Positions 13,581-26,799 of a stretch of 64,000 bases of DNA are shown here, piece after piece. Under the pieces are notes generated by a model that worked only from the letters and a program-made list of their open reading frames with translations, did not search any database and was not told the origin of the DNA. The translations under genes were made by a program, and so were the position numbers. This DNA is from Nymphaea colorata (taxonomy: Eukaryota; Streptophyta; Magnoliopsida; Nymphaeales; Nymphaeaceae), in the NCBI RefSeq assembly GCF_008831285.2, contig NC_045145.1, positions 3,636,723 to 3,700,722 of the forward strand, given 5' to 3'. Every line of letters starts with the position of its first letter. Within the stretch, counting starts at the first letter, position 1.

Positions 13581-14022
13581 GTCCACACATTGGTTTGAAT
13601 TTCAATTTTCTCTAGTATGATTAATTTATCCCCTCGACGTGGTCAAAGAATTTTAAATTAATGCCATCAGGCTCGGCATCTGAGCATGTAGGCCAAAGGA
13701 ATCTAATAAATGGCTCGTACAGGTTTTTATTTTTTATTTCTAAGTCAATCTAAAGTACAATATTAAATCCTTTTTCAATTTATAAAATGAAAAAAAAAAA
13801 CGGGCCGACACATCAATGATATGAGCTATAATATAAGTTATGTATTTTAGAGGATAAAGAGTTAGGTGGATGCTTGGACTTTTTGTTATCTATGCTCACC
13901 TTAAAAACAATATGATGCCGACACAAGCTTTTACAACAATGATTTAGATTCAACTCTTGCTTTCTCAACTTCATATCTCACATAACTACCCTCTCACATA
14001 ACTACCCATCCAGGCAGAATGC

Positions 14023-14225
14023 AGGGGCGGAGGGAAGGGGGGTCTTGCCTGGGTCATGGCCCCACCCCAACCAATGAATTTTTGTTTTTTTTACATTGAA
14101 AAAAATAATATTTTTTAATTGCATAATGTATTTTTTGTATTAGAATTCAGTTTGACCTTATCCAGATCCAAAAGTTGGATTGCCGGTCCGCCCCTGAAGA
14201 AAACCCTGGTTCCGCTCCTGGCTGC
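14023..14225. mobile_element. Transposon-like fragment with GGGGCGGAG end
   Basis: It begins with GCAGGGGCGGAGG and ends with CCGCCCCTGAAG and CCGCTCCTGGC, with AT-rich DNA between. Similar GGGGCGGA starts occur at 36294 and 46504. The class is not resolved. Confidence 0.4.
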
Positions 14226-15185
14226 ATGACATGATAAATTCATAGATTTTTTAAGTTTCTAACTTTACAGTTCTGTGATAATCTTTTACTTATAAATATG
14301 AAATTAACGTTATTTTCCTGATGTTCTATTAATTCCTATAGACAAAGAGAGAGAGAGAGAGTGTGTGTGTTTGTGTTCAACACGAACCAAAATTTCGCAA
14401 GCCGTCACTGGGTACCCGCGTCTGTGCCCACCCCTAACTTGCCTTGCATTCGCTACCGTAAATCTTCATGTATTCAACAGCGTACATGATCTAGCAAATG
14501 ACGATGCTCTCATTATTGTTCTGTGGAGAGGGAGATCCAAACCATGTCATTTCACATTTTTCAGATGGAGAGTACCCACTAGGTCTTTAATCCACTGCTA
14601 CTAAGATCGGCTTTTGTCTGGAATTGTTATTCAAACCATATACAGATAATTGGCTTGACTCCAAAACCGTTTTTAAGGAGGTAACATTGAAAGATTGCAA
14701 TTAATAAGAAAATTCAAAGCATTTTTTCAAAAAAAAAAAATGTAGAAATAAGACATGTACAATTTGTGAGGTTCCGAAAATATCCAATAGCAAAAGTATT
14801 AAGCAATGATACCTCAACCGACACATATAATGGATTTGTTTTCATCAATCCAACTCCAGTCCAGCCCAGCGCCATTCATGGCAGATTCGTGATTAGCATC
14901 TAAAGACAGTATAGAACTCAATTTTCCTATTTGAGAAATCCTCAGCGTAGATACATTATGTGTCTTATGCATATACTACGAATGATACATCTTATTAATC
15001 TAATCTTAACAAATATTACAATGCATCAACAGTAAATAACTCAAAAAAGATGAACCCCTGAGCAGAGGGATTCCCCAGCTTCCATTTTTCTTAGTGGAGA
15101 TCGTCCTTAATAACCCGCGTTGTGGCTTTGATTTTCAGCCAAAGATGGGCATGACGTGGACCAGCGTAGGTAACAGGTAATGTTA

Positions 15186-18100
15186 CTAAACCAAAAAATC
15201 AGTGTCTGAGAGTTCGAGAATCTTATGCATGCCTTTCCCTCGAACGCCGGGCTTGAATTGGTTGCCTTCTATGTACCTGCATTTGAGGCAACGCAGAAAA
15301 CTCTTCCATGTTCATTTAGATAATCATACAACAGCTTCAGGGCGTGACAAACTAAAGCAGCGCATGCTCTAAGATCGGATCAAAAGTAGAATGATAGAAG
15401 AAGGAACACAGAATAACTTGAATCAACATAAGATTAATGTTGCTTGAGCATGCTGCAAGGGTTACTGAATTCAATAACCCTAGTAACATAAAAAGACAAC
15501 CCAGGAAAAGCAAGCAAGCGTATACAAAAGACATTTTGAAAAACAGGCTTAACTTTGGGAGAATGCCTTGTGCTTGAAAATGCACATTCGACTGCTTAAA
15601 TTAGACAAAACAATGCAGTTAAATGAAAACCTTTTCAAACTCAATAATGATTTTGTTTATAATTGAAATTTCGGTAGCTACTCCAAAAAAATATGAGAAT
15701 AAACGGTGATACAAAACTTGAGTTTATAAGAAACAAAAGTCACAGCATGGATGCTCTTAGTACGAGCTACCAATCCAATTGAGTTCACAAAATGAGAAGA
15801 GGTATTGCCACCGAAAAGAAAATCATTTTTCGACATAATATCAGAGAGTACTTTTTGTATATCAACCATGTACATCAAGTTCCATTTGTTTGTATTGGTA
15901 AGATATGAAAAGATTGGTACAAGTGCAATCACTCATTTACATATTTGCAAATTCTATTGCTTTTCATAAAGAAATGCCTGTACTTTTCACATATGGAAAT
16001 TGGCATTTCCAGTTCAAAAAACTGCAATCAGATATGTATAGTATATCTGCAAGTTTTCTACAGGTGGAACTAAGCTAACACACATGACAAGTACAACAAA
16101 AAAAATTACTCACAGTTCTTTCAATAAGGGGTGCTTATAAAAGGTATCTGGAATCCTTCCTGTGAACATATTATGATCCAGGTACCTGGCATAATACAAA
16201 GGAAAAAAGTATTAATAATTTATTGTTATGGATCGTGCAGATAAATCAGTTTGTGTGAGGTTTTACTAAGCCAAAGAAAATAGAACATTATACAGTCATT
16301 CCATTAACTATAAAAGCAAGTGGATAGTCAGGTTCAGCATGAAAACTTGCACATGAGAAGAACACAATCAAGTACTAAATCTCTGATTTCCCAAAAATAA
16401 TTTTGATCTATCGCCACATTTCTAGGCAGACATACAGATAAGTTAATCTTGGAATAGAGGCAAGGTCTGCAGGAACTATCCCCGTCATCTTGTTGTAAGA
16501 GAGGTACCTGCAAACATGTACCCAGTTCATCTTTCAGAGAGGGAATTAAGGATGCATACAATTCATCACTGCAGTATTACTCACAGAATTTCCAAATTTG
16601 TCAAGTTCGCAAGCTGTGCAGGAACTCCTCCAGTCAAATAATTGTTATTCAGGTACCTATATTACCATTAACTTGTTAAAATAATAACTTAAATGCTAGC
16701 TGTGCAACTCTAGGAAGAAGGAATAAATATAGAACCAGAGAAACATAAACTAACAATGAACATCCACCAACTGCTATCCAATATGCGGTTCAAACAAAAG
16801 AAATTACACATGGGTGCAGATATGGAGGGCAGCAATTTGAAAAAATGTGTGTTTTGGCTGTAAATATACAGGATTTCTCAATTACATCCTTACGGATCTG
16901 AACAACATGATTTGTCTTGTGGGTGGGTTTTACTTCTCAATCACATCACTCCACCGTGCAAGTGGTTCTATCAAAGCTCAAAAAATGGTGGCCTGAAAAA
17001 CTTTTAATTCCTTTATGATCTTCTTAAGTTCAAACTTCAAAATGCACAGGACATTTTTATGTTCAGGTTGCGTGAAAATAAATTGCCTATAACATCCACT
17101 CCACCAGTTCCTCATATTCAGTAAACATGCAAACAGCATGAGCTCTGAGACAATATCAGATTCCACAGTTCACATATTTCCAAGTCAAAAGAACCTTTTC
17201 TATATATATATATATATATATAATTTCAAATAATACAAACCTAAGTTTGGATAGAAAATGCCCTTCTGGACATTTCAAGTAATACTAGCAATGGGAAGAA
17301 CATCACTTTTGCTGGACTTCGGTGCCCAATTTCTTTTACCATCCTATTCTTGAAAGTGATACACCAGAAAAATAACTTGATTTACAGAAACAAGCACAAA
17401 TAGGTCAATATTCCTTTCATGAAAATTATTATCCTGCATTCAAAGTGTGAACAGGTTCAGCAACTAGAACACCATGTACCCCAGACATCACTTACAAGTT
17501 ACGAAGAGATGGAAACCCGCCTTCTATGTGTATAAGCTCCCTTATTGTTCCTACAAGATGGTTGTTCCCAACATCTCTGAGGACAAAATAAAATTAATGC
17601 TATATCAGAATATATAATGCAATTCCAGCAGTGCAAATGGTACTTTTAAAAAGCAAACAGTGCTAGTAAATTGAATGTGAACTAAGTAAATGATGCTAAA
17701 CCATACAATTGCCTAAGGTAGGGAAGATTCCCCAGTTCTGGTGGAATGCGCCCAACAAGGCGATTTTGCTGCAGGTAGAGATAGCGAAGGTCAGGCAAAT
17801 TTGCAAGCTCCTTAGGAATTTCTCCCTTGAAATGGTTGAAGCTCAATTGCCTATCAAATTCAGCAAATGACAATTAACATATACTGGACTTGGTAATATG
17901 TCTGGATCAACTTACTTATTTTAGGAATACAACGTTAATCTTGGTATAGAATGCCAGACAGACTTACAGATATTGCAATTTTTTCAATTCGCCAATCTCT
18001 GGAGGGATAACATCTTGAAATTTATTCCACCTCAGGTTCCTAGCACAATAAGAAAAAAGCAATTTACTACAACTTCCAGTAGATTTCCAATTGACAGAAA

Positions 18101-21100
18101 GTTCTAGCTAATCATTAGCAACCACAATGCAACTTGTGAAATTGTAGAATACAGTATATCACTAGTAACCATGTTTAGCCTTGACATATACATAAAGGTG
18201 TATGTAGCTTGAAGCTTCTATACAACCACATACAGCTGGGTCCTCATATCTAATGCCGACAGATTTGGGGGGTTCTCAGAAGCGGAAAAAATGGGTTTCA
18301 AGATTAAGGAAATAAACTACATTACCTTGTCAATTCTCAGAGGATGCCAGTGCCCACATTTTAACACGGATACTGCACTCATGGACTCATAGCCCCAAGT
18401 TAAATGGAATGTTTGTCTTATAACAACATGTCCAATATTGAATATTTAATATCTATTACATGTAAAATTTCTCTTTGTTTCATTCCCTTTCTATTTCATA
18501 TCTGGAGAACTCCACTCATTATTGAGACTTTTTTCAGAAGAAATAAAAAAAAGTAACGAATCTCTCTCTCTCCCCCCCCCCCTCTCACTATATATATATA
18601 CACATGCACGCACACACACATATAAGGTGATGACTGATGATCATTCACTTTCATTTAATGATTTTTTTCTTGTCTATGGAGATGGGAATTATTTTTCTCA
18701 TCAACCAATTCTACATAGTTCTGAGTCTTTTCTAATCCTTGCTCTTACTACTTGCATCAATGCTATACCTAATACCACTAATATAAACCATTCCTGCTGA
18801 CACCAATAACATGAATGGACATCTTAAAGAATATAGCCAACTTTTTACACCTACCAATGGAATTCTTTTCAGCTTTTAGCCGAAACTAAGGCAGGGTGCA
18901 TGAAAGGCCAGTGACCTAGCCCAGCAGATTATCATTAGATAAGTGTCAGATTGTTAAATCCTCACTCAATCAGGGTTGGGCCCCAAACTGGGACAAATTG
19001 GTGGCTTGGGATTCTGTGTGCCTAAAATTGTCCCAAGTGAAACTTGTAATTGTCTTCACAATGTCAAATTGTTGTCTATAGGGCTTAAAACCCCAAAAAA
19101 GCCATGAGGCCATGCTATGTAATGCTTCAGTCAAGCTGGATGGTCCTAAAAGCTATGTTTTATTAGCAAGATGTAAGTTCATGAAGATAGTTCTACAATG
19201 CCTTTTTACTATTATGCTTCTACCATAGCAGACTGTTAGATACCGGATATGGGATCATGGGTCGGGTCCATTTGATTGACCCAGTAACCTCCATAAATAG
19301 GGTCGCTAGACCAGAACAGTGTTATCGCAGAACATATCGGGTGTTCCTCTAGGAGGAGAAACCCTAATCTGGGATTAGGGTTGCCGTGTACGTGGGTTTC
19401 TCAAGGGTTCTACTGTAAGGAGGGGATATCAGTTAGAGTGGCTAACACAGAGACACAGCAAGTTCCAAGGAAGAAAATGATGCTGAATTACAGAAAGAAC
19501 TAAATCTACATGACTATCAAGTGATGAAAGGGTGTGTGATGTGTGTATAAGAGAGAGAGAGAGAGAGAGAGAATTCTTCAAAAAATATTCAAAGAGCAGC
19601 TGCAATTTTGATTGTTGATTTATTGAAAATATTTACAAATTAAAGCATGAGAGTGTCCAAAAGCCTACAATATTCTCAGACGCTTAAGCCGTCCAATCTG
19701 AGGAGGGATTGACCCAGTCAGCTTGTTGTTATGAAGATCCCTGTTAACCATACAGATAAAAAAATGCTCAGCATTGGACAATAAAAATAAAAACCACATC
19801 CTTGTAAACATCACAAAAAACACACAGAAAAGCAAATGCATAATTATGACTCCTGAATCCAATGGATACATTATATATGTACTGCATAATGATACACAGC
19901 AAGACCCAAATCTCTACTTGGGCCCTCAACTTGCTATTAAGTATCAAACAATATCTTAACATTGTCCATCATTATGTAGGTGATGTGAAAGAATACAATA
20001 AGAAATTTGGGGAAAAAAAATATCAAGGCATGATCCCGTGCAACTTCAGCTAAGCAAGTTGAAAAACATTACATTTCATTGAAAATAGAAAAGAAGAAAA
20101 TTAAGAAGAGTCGAAAAGTATCATTAGGAGGGTAATCAAGCTGAAGTAAGCAAGACAGTGAAAAGGGAAATTCTTTGACAAATAATTTCTTCCTAGTTCA
20201 GAAGACCGATATTCTAGTTAGCACAAAGTCTATCAGAGAAGAAAATTAGTATAAAAGGCACATCTGAGAAGCAAGAAGCAAATAAAGACAAAATATCCTC
20301 AGACATGAACAAGAAAAAAAGGAGAACTTAATACATAAGCAACAAGGAAGCACACAAAAGAGGTAACTGTAGTACTTACAATCTTGTGAGATCCAAAAGG
20401 TTGGTTACAGCAACAGGAAAAGGTCCAATAATAGAAACTGCATATACCTCCCTGTAGGAAAGAAATAAAATCAGTAAGTGGTTAACAAGCAAAAGGCTTT
20501 ACGTAATACGAGAAATTTTCAAAAACAGCCTAAACAATTGGCAACAATCAAACCTAGTCTTCTCATATTGTTAAAAAGATAGCTAACTTTTCCACCATCC
20601 ATAAAAAAACAACCATTTTCCTATTAAGCCTAGGTTATTACTAACCTAGGCTTGGGTTGATCTTATTAAATACCAAAACACCTTTAATGAAGACAAAATT
20701 GTAATTTTCAGATTGTAGTAGCTTTCTTGACTATATCCAATAACATTAGTACATGAGTAATTATACCCAAATAACTTAGTTTTTCTATTAACATTTAAAA
20801 TAATTATGTGATTTTTTTCGTTAACATTAGAAAACCTTTTTCAAGGAAAACTAATTGTATTTATAAAGGTTAGGCATATTTTTTATATCACTTTTAAAGG
20901 GTAAAAAGGTACCTTTATCCTGTTTTAATAATTAAAATTTCGAAGATAATCTTATGAATCCTCTCGGTTAATCATAGAAAAGTTAGGTGCGTTTTAGGTG
21001 CCTTGTTTATTATTGTCTTTTTTTAGGTGTGTTTTTAAATTTTTCAATATAAAGATCGTATATCGGTATGTAAATGAGACAAGCATAAGAAGGAAACTTT

Positions 21101-22752
21101 CTAAGTGCAATATCAATAGAGGAATGACACCAAGAGCAATAGCAAGTACCTGATCTTCTTTAAACATTTTAAATATCAATAGAAATAGGTCTAGTCTAAC
21201 AGTAGGCAAATCAAATGAGTGCCCGGTCTTAAACTCAACTCCTTTCGGTCAACAGAAAAAAAAACCATAATGTAACAAAAAGAAAGTGAATATTATATTC
21301 AATGCTAAACATATCCGCTGTACTTACAAGTTACAAAGATGAAAGAAGAAAGAATCTATATTTCAAAGGCAGCTCAAACAGACACCCATAAGAAAAGACA
21401 ATGGGAATTTGAAAAGGGAAATTTTCATTAAAGTTCAGTTGAAACATGAAATCAAGTTTCTAACTGTACTGCTTTAAATGTGGACTTTCTTGGAATGAAA
21501 AAGTTGCCATACCAGCCAATATATGCTTCATCACTTATAAAGAAAAAAGAAAAAAAAAATTGATCAGCAAGCCATCTGCTAACTGTCAAACAGATCGCCA
21601 ATGATTTTCATGTGTAACCAACTTACAGTTCTGTCACAACCCTGTAATCTCCCTGATCGGTACATGTGACACCAGACCATGCTGGTAGATCTCCATCTCC
21701 ACAAGGATCATCTCCAACCCACGAATACACGACTCTCCAGCCAAGAGACGCCTTTATTTCATTTAGTGCTTTCACTGAAACAGGACATTAATTTGCGACT
21801 ATGTTATTAAACAAAATTCAAAGGGGAATCCAGAGATTTTATTTCAGAAGTCTAGATCCACATTCTACAAAGACAGAACACTGTCATTATGAAAACCAAG
21901 CAACATCTTTATATATAAAGCAAAAAAGCATTAATTAATGTGCACTTCCAATGCCAAAATTGGAGAGGGACGATGAAACCAAAATGATTCACATTATGTC
22001 TTCCGGAAAACAAAATATAACCAGTCAACTAAACAACAAAAAGCCAAATAGATTTAATCCGTTAAGCCACAGTGATAACAGTTTTGCTCTACACTGAGAA
22101 TATGTGCTAATTTATTTTGCCGGAAGAAGCTCGGCTTAGCCCTTAAAAGGAAAAAAAAAAGGATAGAGGAAGAAGCACAGCTCGTCAGCCACCATACTAA
22201 CAAATCCAAGCATTTTATCATGCAAATTGCCAAATTTAGACAATTCAACAAGTATGTATAATTACTCGACAAACTGAAGTTCATCTACAAATTTCTTCTA
22301 ATTGCTCGGTCAAGATATAGCCGGATAAAATCCACTCGAAAATTAGAAAAATAAAAACAAAAAACAGTCTTGCTTCACGCAATGCATGCTTCGAGAGTCA
22401 TACATTACGATAATACTGAGACAGCAGAAAATGCAAAGAAGGAAAACCTAAAAACAGAGAAGAACACTCGACCAGGAATTCTAGCATTTTCCCTAACTCA
22501 TCCCTTTTTCCTAAATTTCAGTAATCGGAGAAGCAGTTGAACCGCACGATGAAGAGATCTCCATGTCTCTCTCACCGAGACAAGGAACAAATCTCAGAGA
22601 CATAACAGGACGTTAAACAGCAAAAAAGTAAATCAAAATTTAGAGATGCATCGGGATCTACCGTCTCTTTTTAGGGTCTTTGAGTGACCAGCACGGAGTA
22701 GAAGAGCGATCAATAGGAGGAAGACAAACACAGATCGGAAAGACGACCCCAT
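15186..22752 (-). CDS. Secreted leucine-rich repeat protein, eleven exons
   Basis: Exons in transcript order: 22662-22752, 21627-21774, 20380-20451, 19669-19740, 17968-18039, 17707-17850, 17496-17576, 16585-16656, 16436-16507, 16114-16185, 15186-15276. They join in frame to 328 aa, near the usual 330 of the small plant LRR family that includes Arabidopsis At1g13910 (remembered, not searched). Residues 1-24 are a signal peptide, followed by an LRR N-terminal cap with the WVGDDPCG and WSGVTC cysteine motifs, then about nine repeats of LxxLxLxxNxLxGxIP form. The tail ends LELSDTDFLV. There is no transmembrane segment or kinase, so the product is probably apoplastic; its partner is unknown. All introns after the first are phase 2, and most exons are exactly 72 bases, one repeat each. 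The protein resembles the ectodomain of LRR receptors but stands alone. Confidence 0.94.
19234..19447. mobile_element. Probable solo LTR in LRR intron 4
   Basis: A 214-bp segment starts TGTTAG and ends CTAACA, the inverted ends expected of an LTR. Its flanks are CAGAC and CAGAG (four of five bases match, as for a mutated 5-bp target duplication). It includes a CATAAATAGG box that could be its own TATA element. No internal domain or second LTR is nearby, so it is a solo LTR or a short TRIM-type remnant. Confidence 0.6.
20626..20653. repeat. 12-bp perfect hairpin in LRR intron 2
   Basis: AAGCCTAGGTTA, a four-base loop TTAC, then the exact complement TAACCTAGGCTT. It sits in intronic DNA between exons 2 and 3 of the LRR gene. 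Confidence 0.85.
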
Positions 22753-22951
22753 CGGGATCTCCGGCCAAACACTTCGAAGAATCAGAGTAGTAGCGCAGCA
22801 CTGGAGTTAACTTCCGTCCCTACGAAGCATGGATCTCCCTCTCCTCACGGTAATGGAGGATCGGAAGGAGCAAAACGTGGCGGCAGCAAGCAGACAGAAC
22901 GCGGAGAGAGAGAGAGGGAGCGAGGGAAGATCCGAATACGTGTGGATCCCG

Positions 22952-22959
22952 ATTTTATA
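22952..22959 (-). promoter_or_regulatory. TATA box of the LRR gene
   Basis: On the minus strand the sequence reads CACTATAAAATC, a good plant TATA element, about 200 bases before the ATG at 22752. This implies a leader of roughly 160-180 bases that includes a GA/CT tract at 22905-22919. Confidence 0.65.
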
Positions 22960-23012
22960 GTGACACCCACTAGAGGGAAGAATCGCTCGAACATCGAATA
23001 TCGACTCGGACT

Positions 23013-23346
23013 GAGACGAGACGAGACGAGACGAGACGAGACGAGACGAGACGAGACGAGACGAGACGAGACGAGACGAGACGAGACGAGACGAGACGAG
23101 ACGAGACGAGACGAGACGAGACGAGACGAGACGAGACGAGACGAGACGAGACGAGACGAGACGAGACGAGACGAGACGAGACGAGACGAGACGAGACGAG
23201 ACGAGACGAGACGAGACGAGACGAGACGAGACGAGACGAGACGAGACGAGACGAGACGAGACGAGACGAGACGAGACGAGACGAGACGAGACGAGACGAG
23301 ACGAGACGAGACGAGACGAGACGAGACGAGACGAGACGAGACGAGA
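23013..23346. repeat. Pentanucleotide satellite (GAGAC)66 in LRR promoter
   Basis: Sixty-six complete GAGAC units plus a partial GAGA, with no interruption visible over 334 bp. It starts 54 bp upstream of the LRR TATA box and about 260 bp upstream of its ATG. Each junction makes a CpG. All six frames are open through it because five bases times three gives a stop-free 15-base cycle, so the long open frames here (repeats of RDETR or VSSRL) are artefacts. Confidence 0.98.
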
Positions 23347-23828
23347 AAAACACCTCGCAACGTGATGAGAAATTGCAGTTCAGTCGATCAATTTTTTGGG
23401 AATTTCTATTTTCGAGTTTACCTGTTTTCGTTTCATAAAACAAAATAGATTTGGCATTTTTAAATTAAAAAAAAAATACTCGAATATAAAAGTGATTTTC
23501 GTTAATCTAAGGAGCACAGAACATTATTTGCAATTTTTTTCAACATTACCTATTATTATAGGTCACTAAATTATACTCTTACATTTTAGTCAATTATTTT
23601 GGCTTCTCAAGTTAACGTAAGTTCACTTTAAACCCTCATCTTATAGTGTTATAGTCTAAAGCCCTTAGCATTCTTTTAGAAATTAAACTCAAAACATGAA
23701 TCATCACTAGTCATGAGGTGGATCGAATTAAAGTTTGTAAACTTTGACAGAAGCTAAAATATTATTTTTTAGAGTTTTTATATATGATAAGTAATTACGT
23801 GAAAACCTATGACAGTACGGAGTATAAA

Positions 23829-24180
23829 GATGTTAATAGATCGATTCAAATCAAATGTCTTCTTAACCATGTTCATTTTTTTAAATGTTTAAATATCGGG
23901 TTTGATACAAATTAAAAATAGTGTATCTAAATCTGAATAGAATCTAAAATCCATATTTTCACATCCGAATCCAAATCTGAATTTAAACTTTATCCAACTG
24001 ACTTTGTAATACATTGGATATATGATATTTATTTGAAACTAAACTAAACTCGATCTAAATCTAATAAGATATTGATGTATATCCAAATTTGAATTCAATC
24101 CAATGTTATTTCTTAAATTCGAATCCAATTTATTTCTTATTCAAATATTAATTTTTTTTCATATCCGTTTTTTTGAAAGA
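23829..24180. mobile_element. Family-T element, diverged copy
   Basis: It starts AAAGATGTTAATAGATCGATT and continues with the repeated ATCCGAAT and ATATCC phrases typical of the family, ending near CATATCCGTTTTTTTG. Its ends are degraded relative to the copies at 51754 and 56753. Confidence 0.5.
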
Positions 24181-24507
24181 CTAATCAATTTTAGTCGGAG
24201 AAGTGAGATCGATTCGGTTAGGCCAACATAGGACGGCTTTGGGCCCGTGGGTTTCTCTGAGTCAACCCTCCAAACCAATATGGTCCCATTAGACCCGAAT
24301 CACCGAACTAATGCGTTTAAAGGCGTCAGAAATTGCTCTGTGGTTATATATTAAAAGAAAAAAGGCACCGACAAAGGCAAATGGTTGGCCAAAAGGCCTC
24401 AGAATTTGGTTTCTTCAAAAAATAAAGAACTTGGAATATTGATAACTTTATTATGGATATGGATCTTGTTCGGTAAGAGACCTACTCGATTAACGATACA
24501 GGGTTTC

Positions 24508-24559
24508 GGGTAAGTCAGAAGGTTTGGTAAGTCGGGTAAGTCAGAAGGTTTGGTAAGTC
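24508..24559. repeat. 26-bp unit repeated twice
   Basis: Two identical adjacent copies of a 26-base unit beginning GGGTAAGTCAGAAGG. A further short duplication, of a unit containing GACAACCAAAACCCTAATTT, follows at about 24611-24650. Confidence 0.9.
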
Positions 24560-24880
24560 TGGCCATCGGGGCTCCCGCCCGACACCAAAAACTTGGGCTC
24601 AGACCTAACCGACAACCAAAACCCTAATTTGACAACCAAAACCCTAATTTGAACCTGCCGGGCTGATTAAATTATAAAATATATATTGTTAATATAAAAT
24701 AATATATAAATATTAAAAATATAATAAAATATTATAATTATATATAAAAAATAATAAAATACATATTAAAAAAACTGTTATCGAGCCCACTTGGGCTGCC
24801 CAGATGACATTTTGGGTTGGCTCGATGTCCTATTTTCCAGGTTCGAGTCGAGCGGCCCAGGCTTACTCAAAAGCTTCATC
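24560..24880. mobile_element. GC-ended element (family G), copy 1
   Basis: GC-rich flanks made of GGGC and GCCCGA phrases surround a 100-bp AT-rich core. The order of blocks matches four other copies in the window (26800, 31120, 45225, 58079). Confidence 0.5.
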
Positions 24881-25483
24881 GTTCCTCTGCCTTCAAGATC
24901 TTGGGCTGTATCGAAACTTGAATGAACTATAGCAGTGTAGATCGACTAATTCGGATCAAATTAGTGGTAAATAATTCATATGAATAATCAATCGACACAA
25001 ATTAAGCGTCCATGTGTCATGGAGTATTTTCTTTTTGTTACTTTTGGTAGTTTTTCATGACGTTTTATATCAGTTTTTTTTTTATACTGATTCTTTTGAA
25101 TTGCTACCTGAAACAAACCAATTAATTCATTCAATTAGCAGATTTGGTCGATTCACTTAAATTTCACAAATGGAGTTAATATTGTGACGAGAGTGCGAGA
25201 ATACACATGTGATTAGCATATGGCTGAAAAACTTATGAAGAAACAATTCGTCTATAGTTATTGACCACAAAGAAAGAGCAAGGGGTTGACGCCGGCTCGA
25301 CCAATTTCTGGTTTTTTTTTTTTAATGAAGTCATATAATAAATGCAAACTGTTGATATCTGCATCAAATAAAAATAATTGAGAATAGAAGAATATGTCAA
25401 ATAATTTATATTTGTGTCAAATAAAGAAGATGGAGTAGAATAGATGAATAGATTCATAAGGTTTTTCACAAGTATCATCTCTA

Positions 25484-25487
<4 letters not shown>

Positions 25488-25548
<61 letters not shown>
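25488..25548. repeat. (AT)n microsatellite
   Basis: About 30 uninterrupted AT units. It also explains the apparent YIYIYI reading frames on both strands. Confidence 0.97.
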
Positions 25549-25551
<3 letters not shown>

Positions 25552-25959
25552 GAACATAAGTATTGTTTGGCCATTTCTGCATATGAGATGTCATGGTCCC
25601 AAAATAACTCAAACCATTTCCGGTGACAAAGTCCAAAAACGTTGCGATGGAGTTGGAATTAAGGCCTTTGAATGACAAGAGTCAATAGTTAAATTATGTA
25701 AATATATCGTTATTAATTAGTTCAAAATTATATTTTTTAAACTAGTAACTTATTTTTAGCAAAAATGCAAAAGTAGTATCTAGGAATTTCTGACAGTTTT
25801 TTATTGAATGCAGAGACATTATTCTAATTGATAAATTAATTATAATTTTAATTTCAGAAAAAAGTTCATGCACGAAACTAAGCAGTAAGAGAGAGGTTGA
25901 CGCAGTGGAGAAAACATGCATGGCAGTCGCCAGTTGAAGGTAGGTGCGGAGACAACCCA

Positions 25960-26120
25960 CAATTTGAAACCTTGATTTAGTGTTGAAATTTGGGTGAACT
26001 TAGGTCTAATTATATATGTGACAGCCTCACAAGAACCGGGCTACTGTCCCATGATCAATTGAAAATTTATTATTCATATATTTAGTGCTAATACAAAAAA
26101 TTTTCTGGCTCTGCCCGCCC
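25960..26120 (+). repeat. Dispersed repeat (family D), copy 2
   Basis: Colinear with 1203-1357, including TTTGAAACCTTGATTTAG, TCAATTGAAAATTTATTA, ATATTTAGTGCT and the end phrase CTGGCTCTGCCC. Confidence 0.6.
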
Positions 26121-26799
26121 TGGTTGAAGGCAGTGACAGAAAAAAAAAGTCTACTTAAAATGTGGCGTAGCCCTCAACGGTCGGTCCACCGCCCATTTGT
26201 AATATTTTAAGTTGACCTTGAACTTATACAATACTATAAATTTACATTCAAAGATACATCCGGAAAACAAAAAAGTAGTTTAAAATCTAATTAGTAAGGT
26301 ATCATTTGGTAATGAGAACAATAACAAACTGTTTTATGAATCTGCTTTAAAGATTGAGACGTGCTCATGAAAAACTATATTTAATTTGTTCACATTGCTT
26401 AACCACCCCTAATAAGGGTAGTTTGGCAACTGAAACATTTATAAGTGTTTCATAAATATTTCATTAACCTGCAACAATCCTTAGGCAGTAATATTTCAGC
26501 TACCAAACCTCCATACACTTTTTGAGTGTTCCATGAACACTTTGTGTTTTATGAATCACATGACTCAAAGATTGGAACCAGATCCATAGAGCTGACTTAA
26601 AAGATTGAGGCATATGTATGAAATAATCCATGAATCTACTCTAATTCTTGAAACAAATTCATAACACTTGCATAGCTGCTTCTAAACATCTGAGTAGATC
26701 AAATTAATGAAGTAGTAGATAAAGCATAACAATAATCAAGTGGGAATTGATAAAAGGAACACAAGCTTGAGTCTTGAAAAGAAGCCCGCGTATTGAAGG

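Larger units (their letters stand above)
10201..15185. other. Spacer between GAUT and LRR genes, no gene recognised
   Basis: No supported coding region. It contains (GA)n tracts near 10292-10308 and 10577-10592, an AT-rich dispersed element (12395-12720), a GC-rich island (13175-13420), an 80-bp-period duplication (13438-13580) and a transposon-like fragment with GGGGCGGAG ends (14023-14225). The last 150-200 bases are probably the 3' UTR of the minus-strand LRR gene. Confidence 0.6.

Noticed and set aside
23013..23346. CRISPR-like array or auxin response element cluster
   Set aside because: There are no spacers, and the canonical auxin element TGTCTC does not occur; each unit reads CGTCTC on the minus strand.
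22845..23448. Overlapping long open frames on both strands coding RDETR or VSSRL repeats
   Set aside because: They exist only because the GAGAC array has no stop in any frame; there is no gene context, and the array is promoter DNA.
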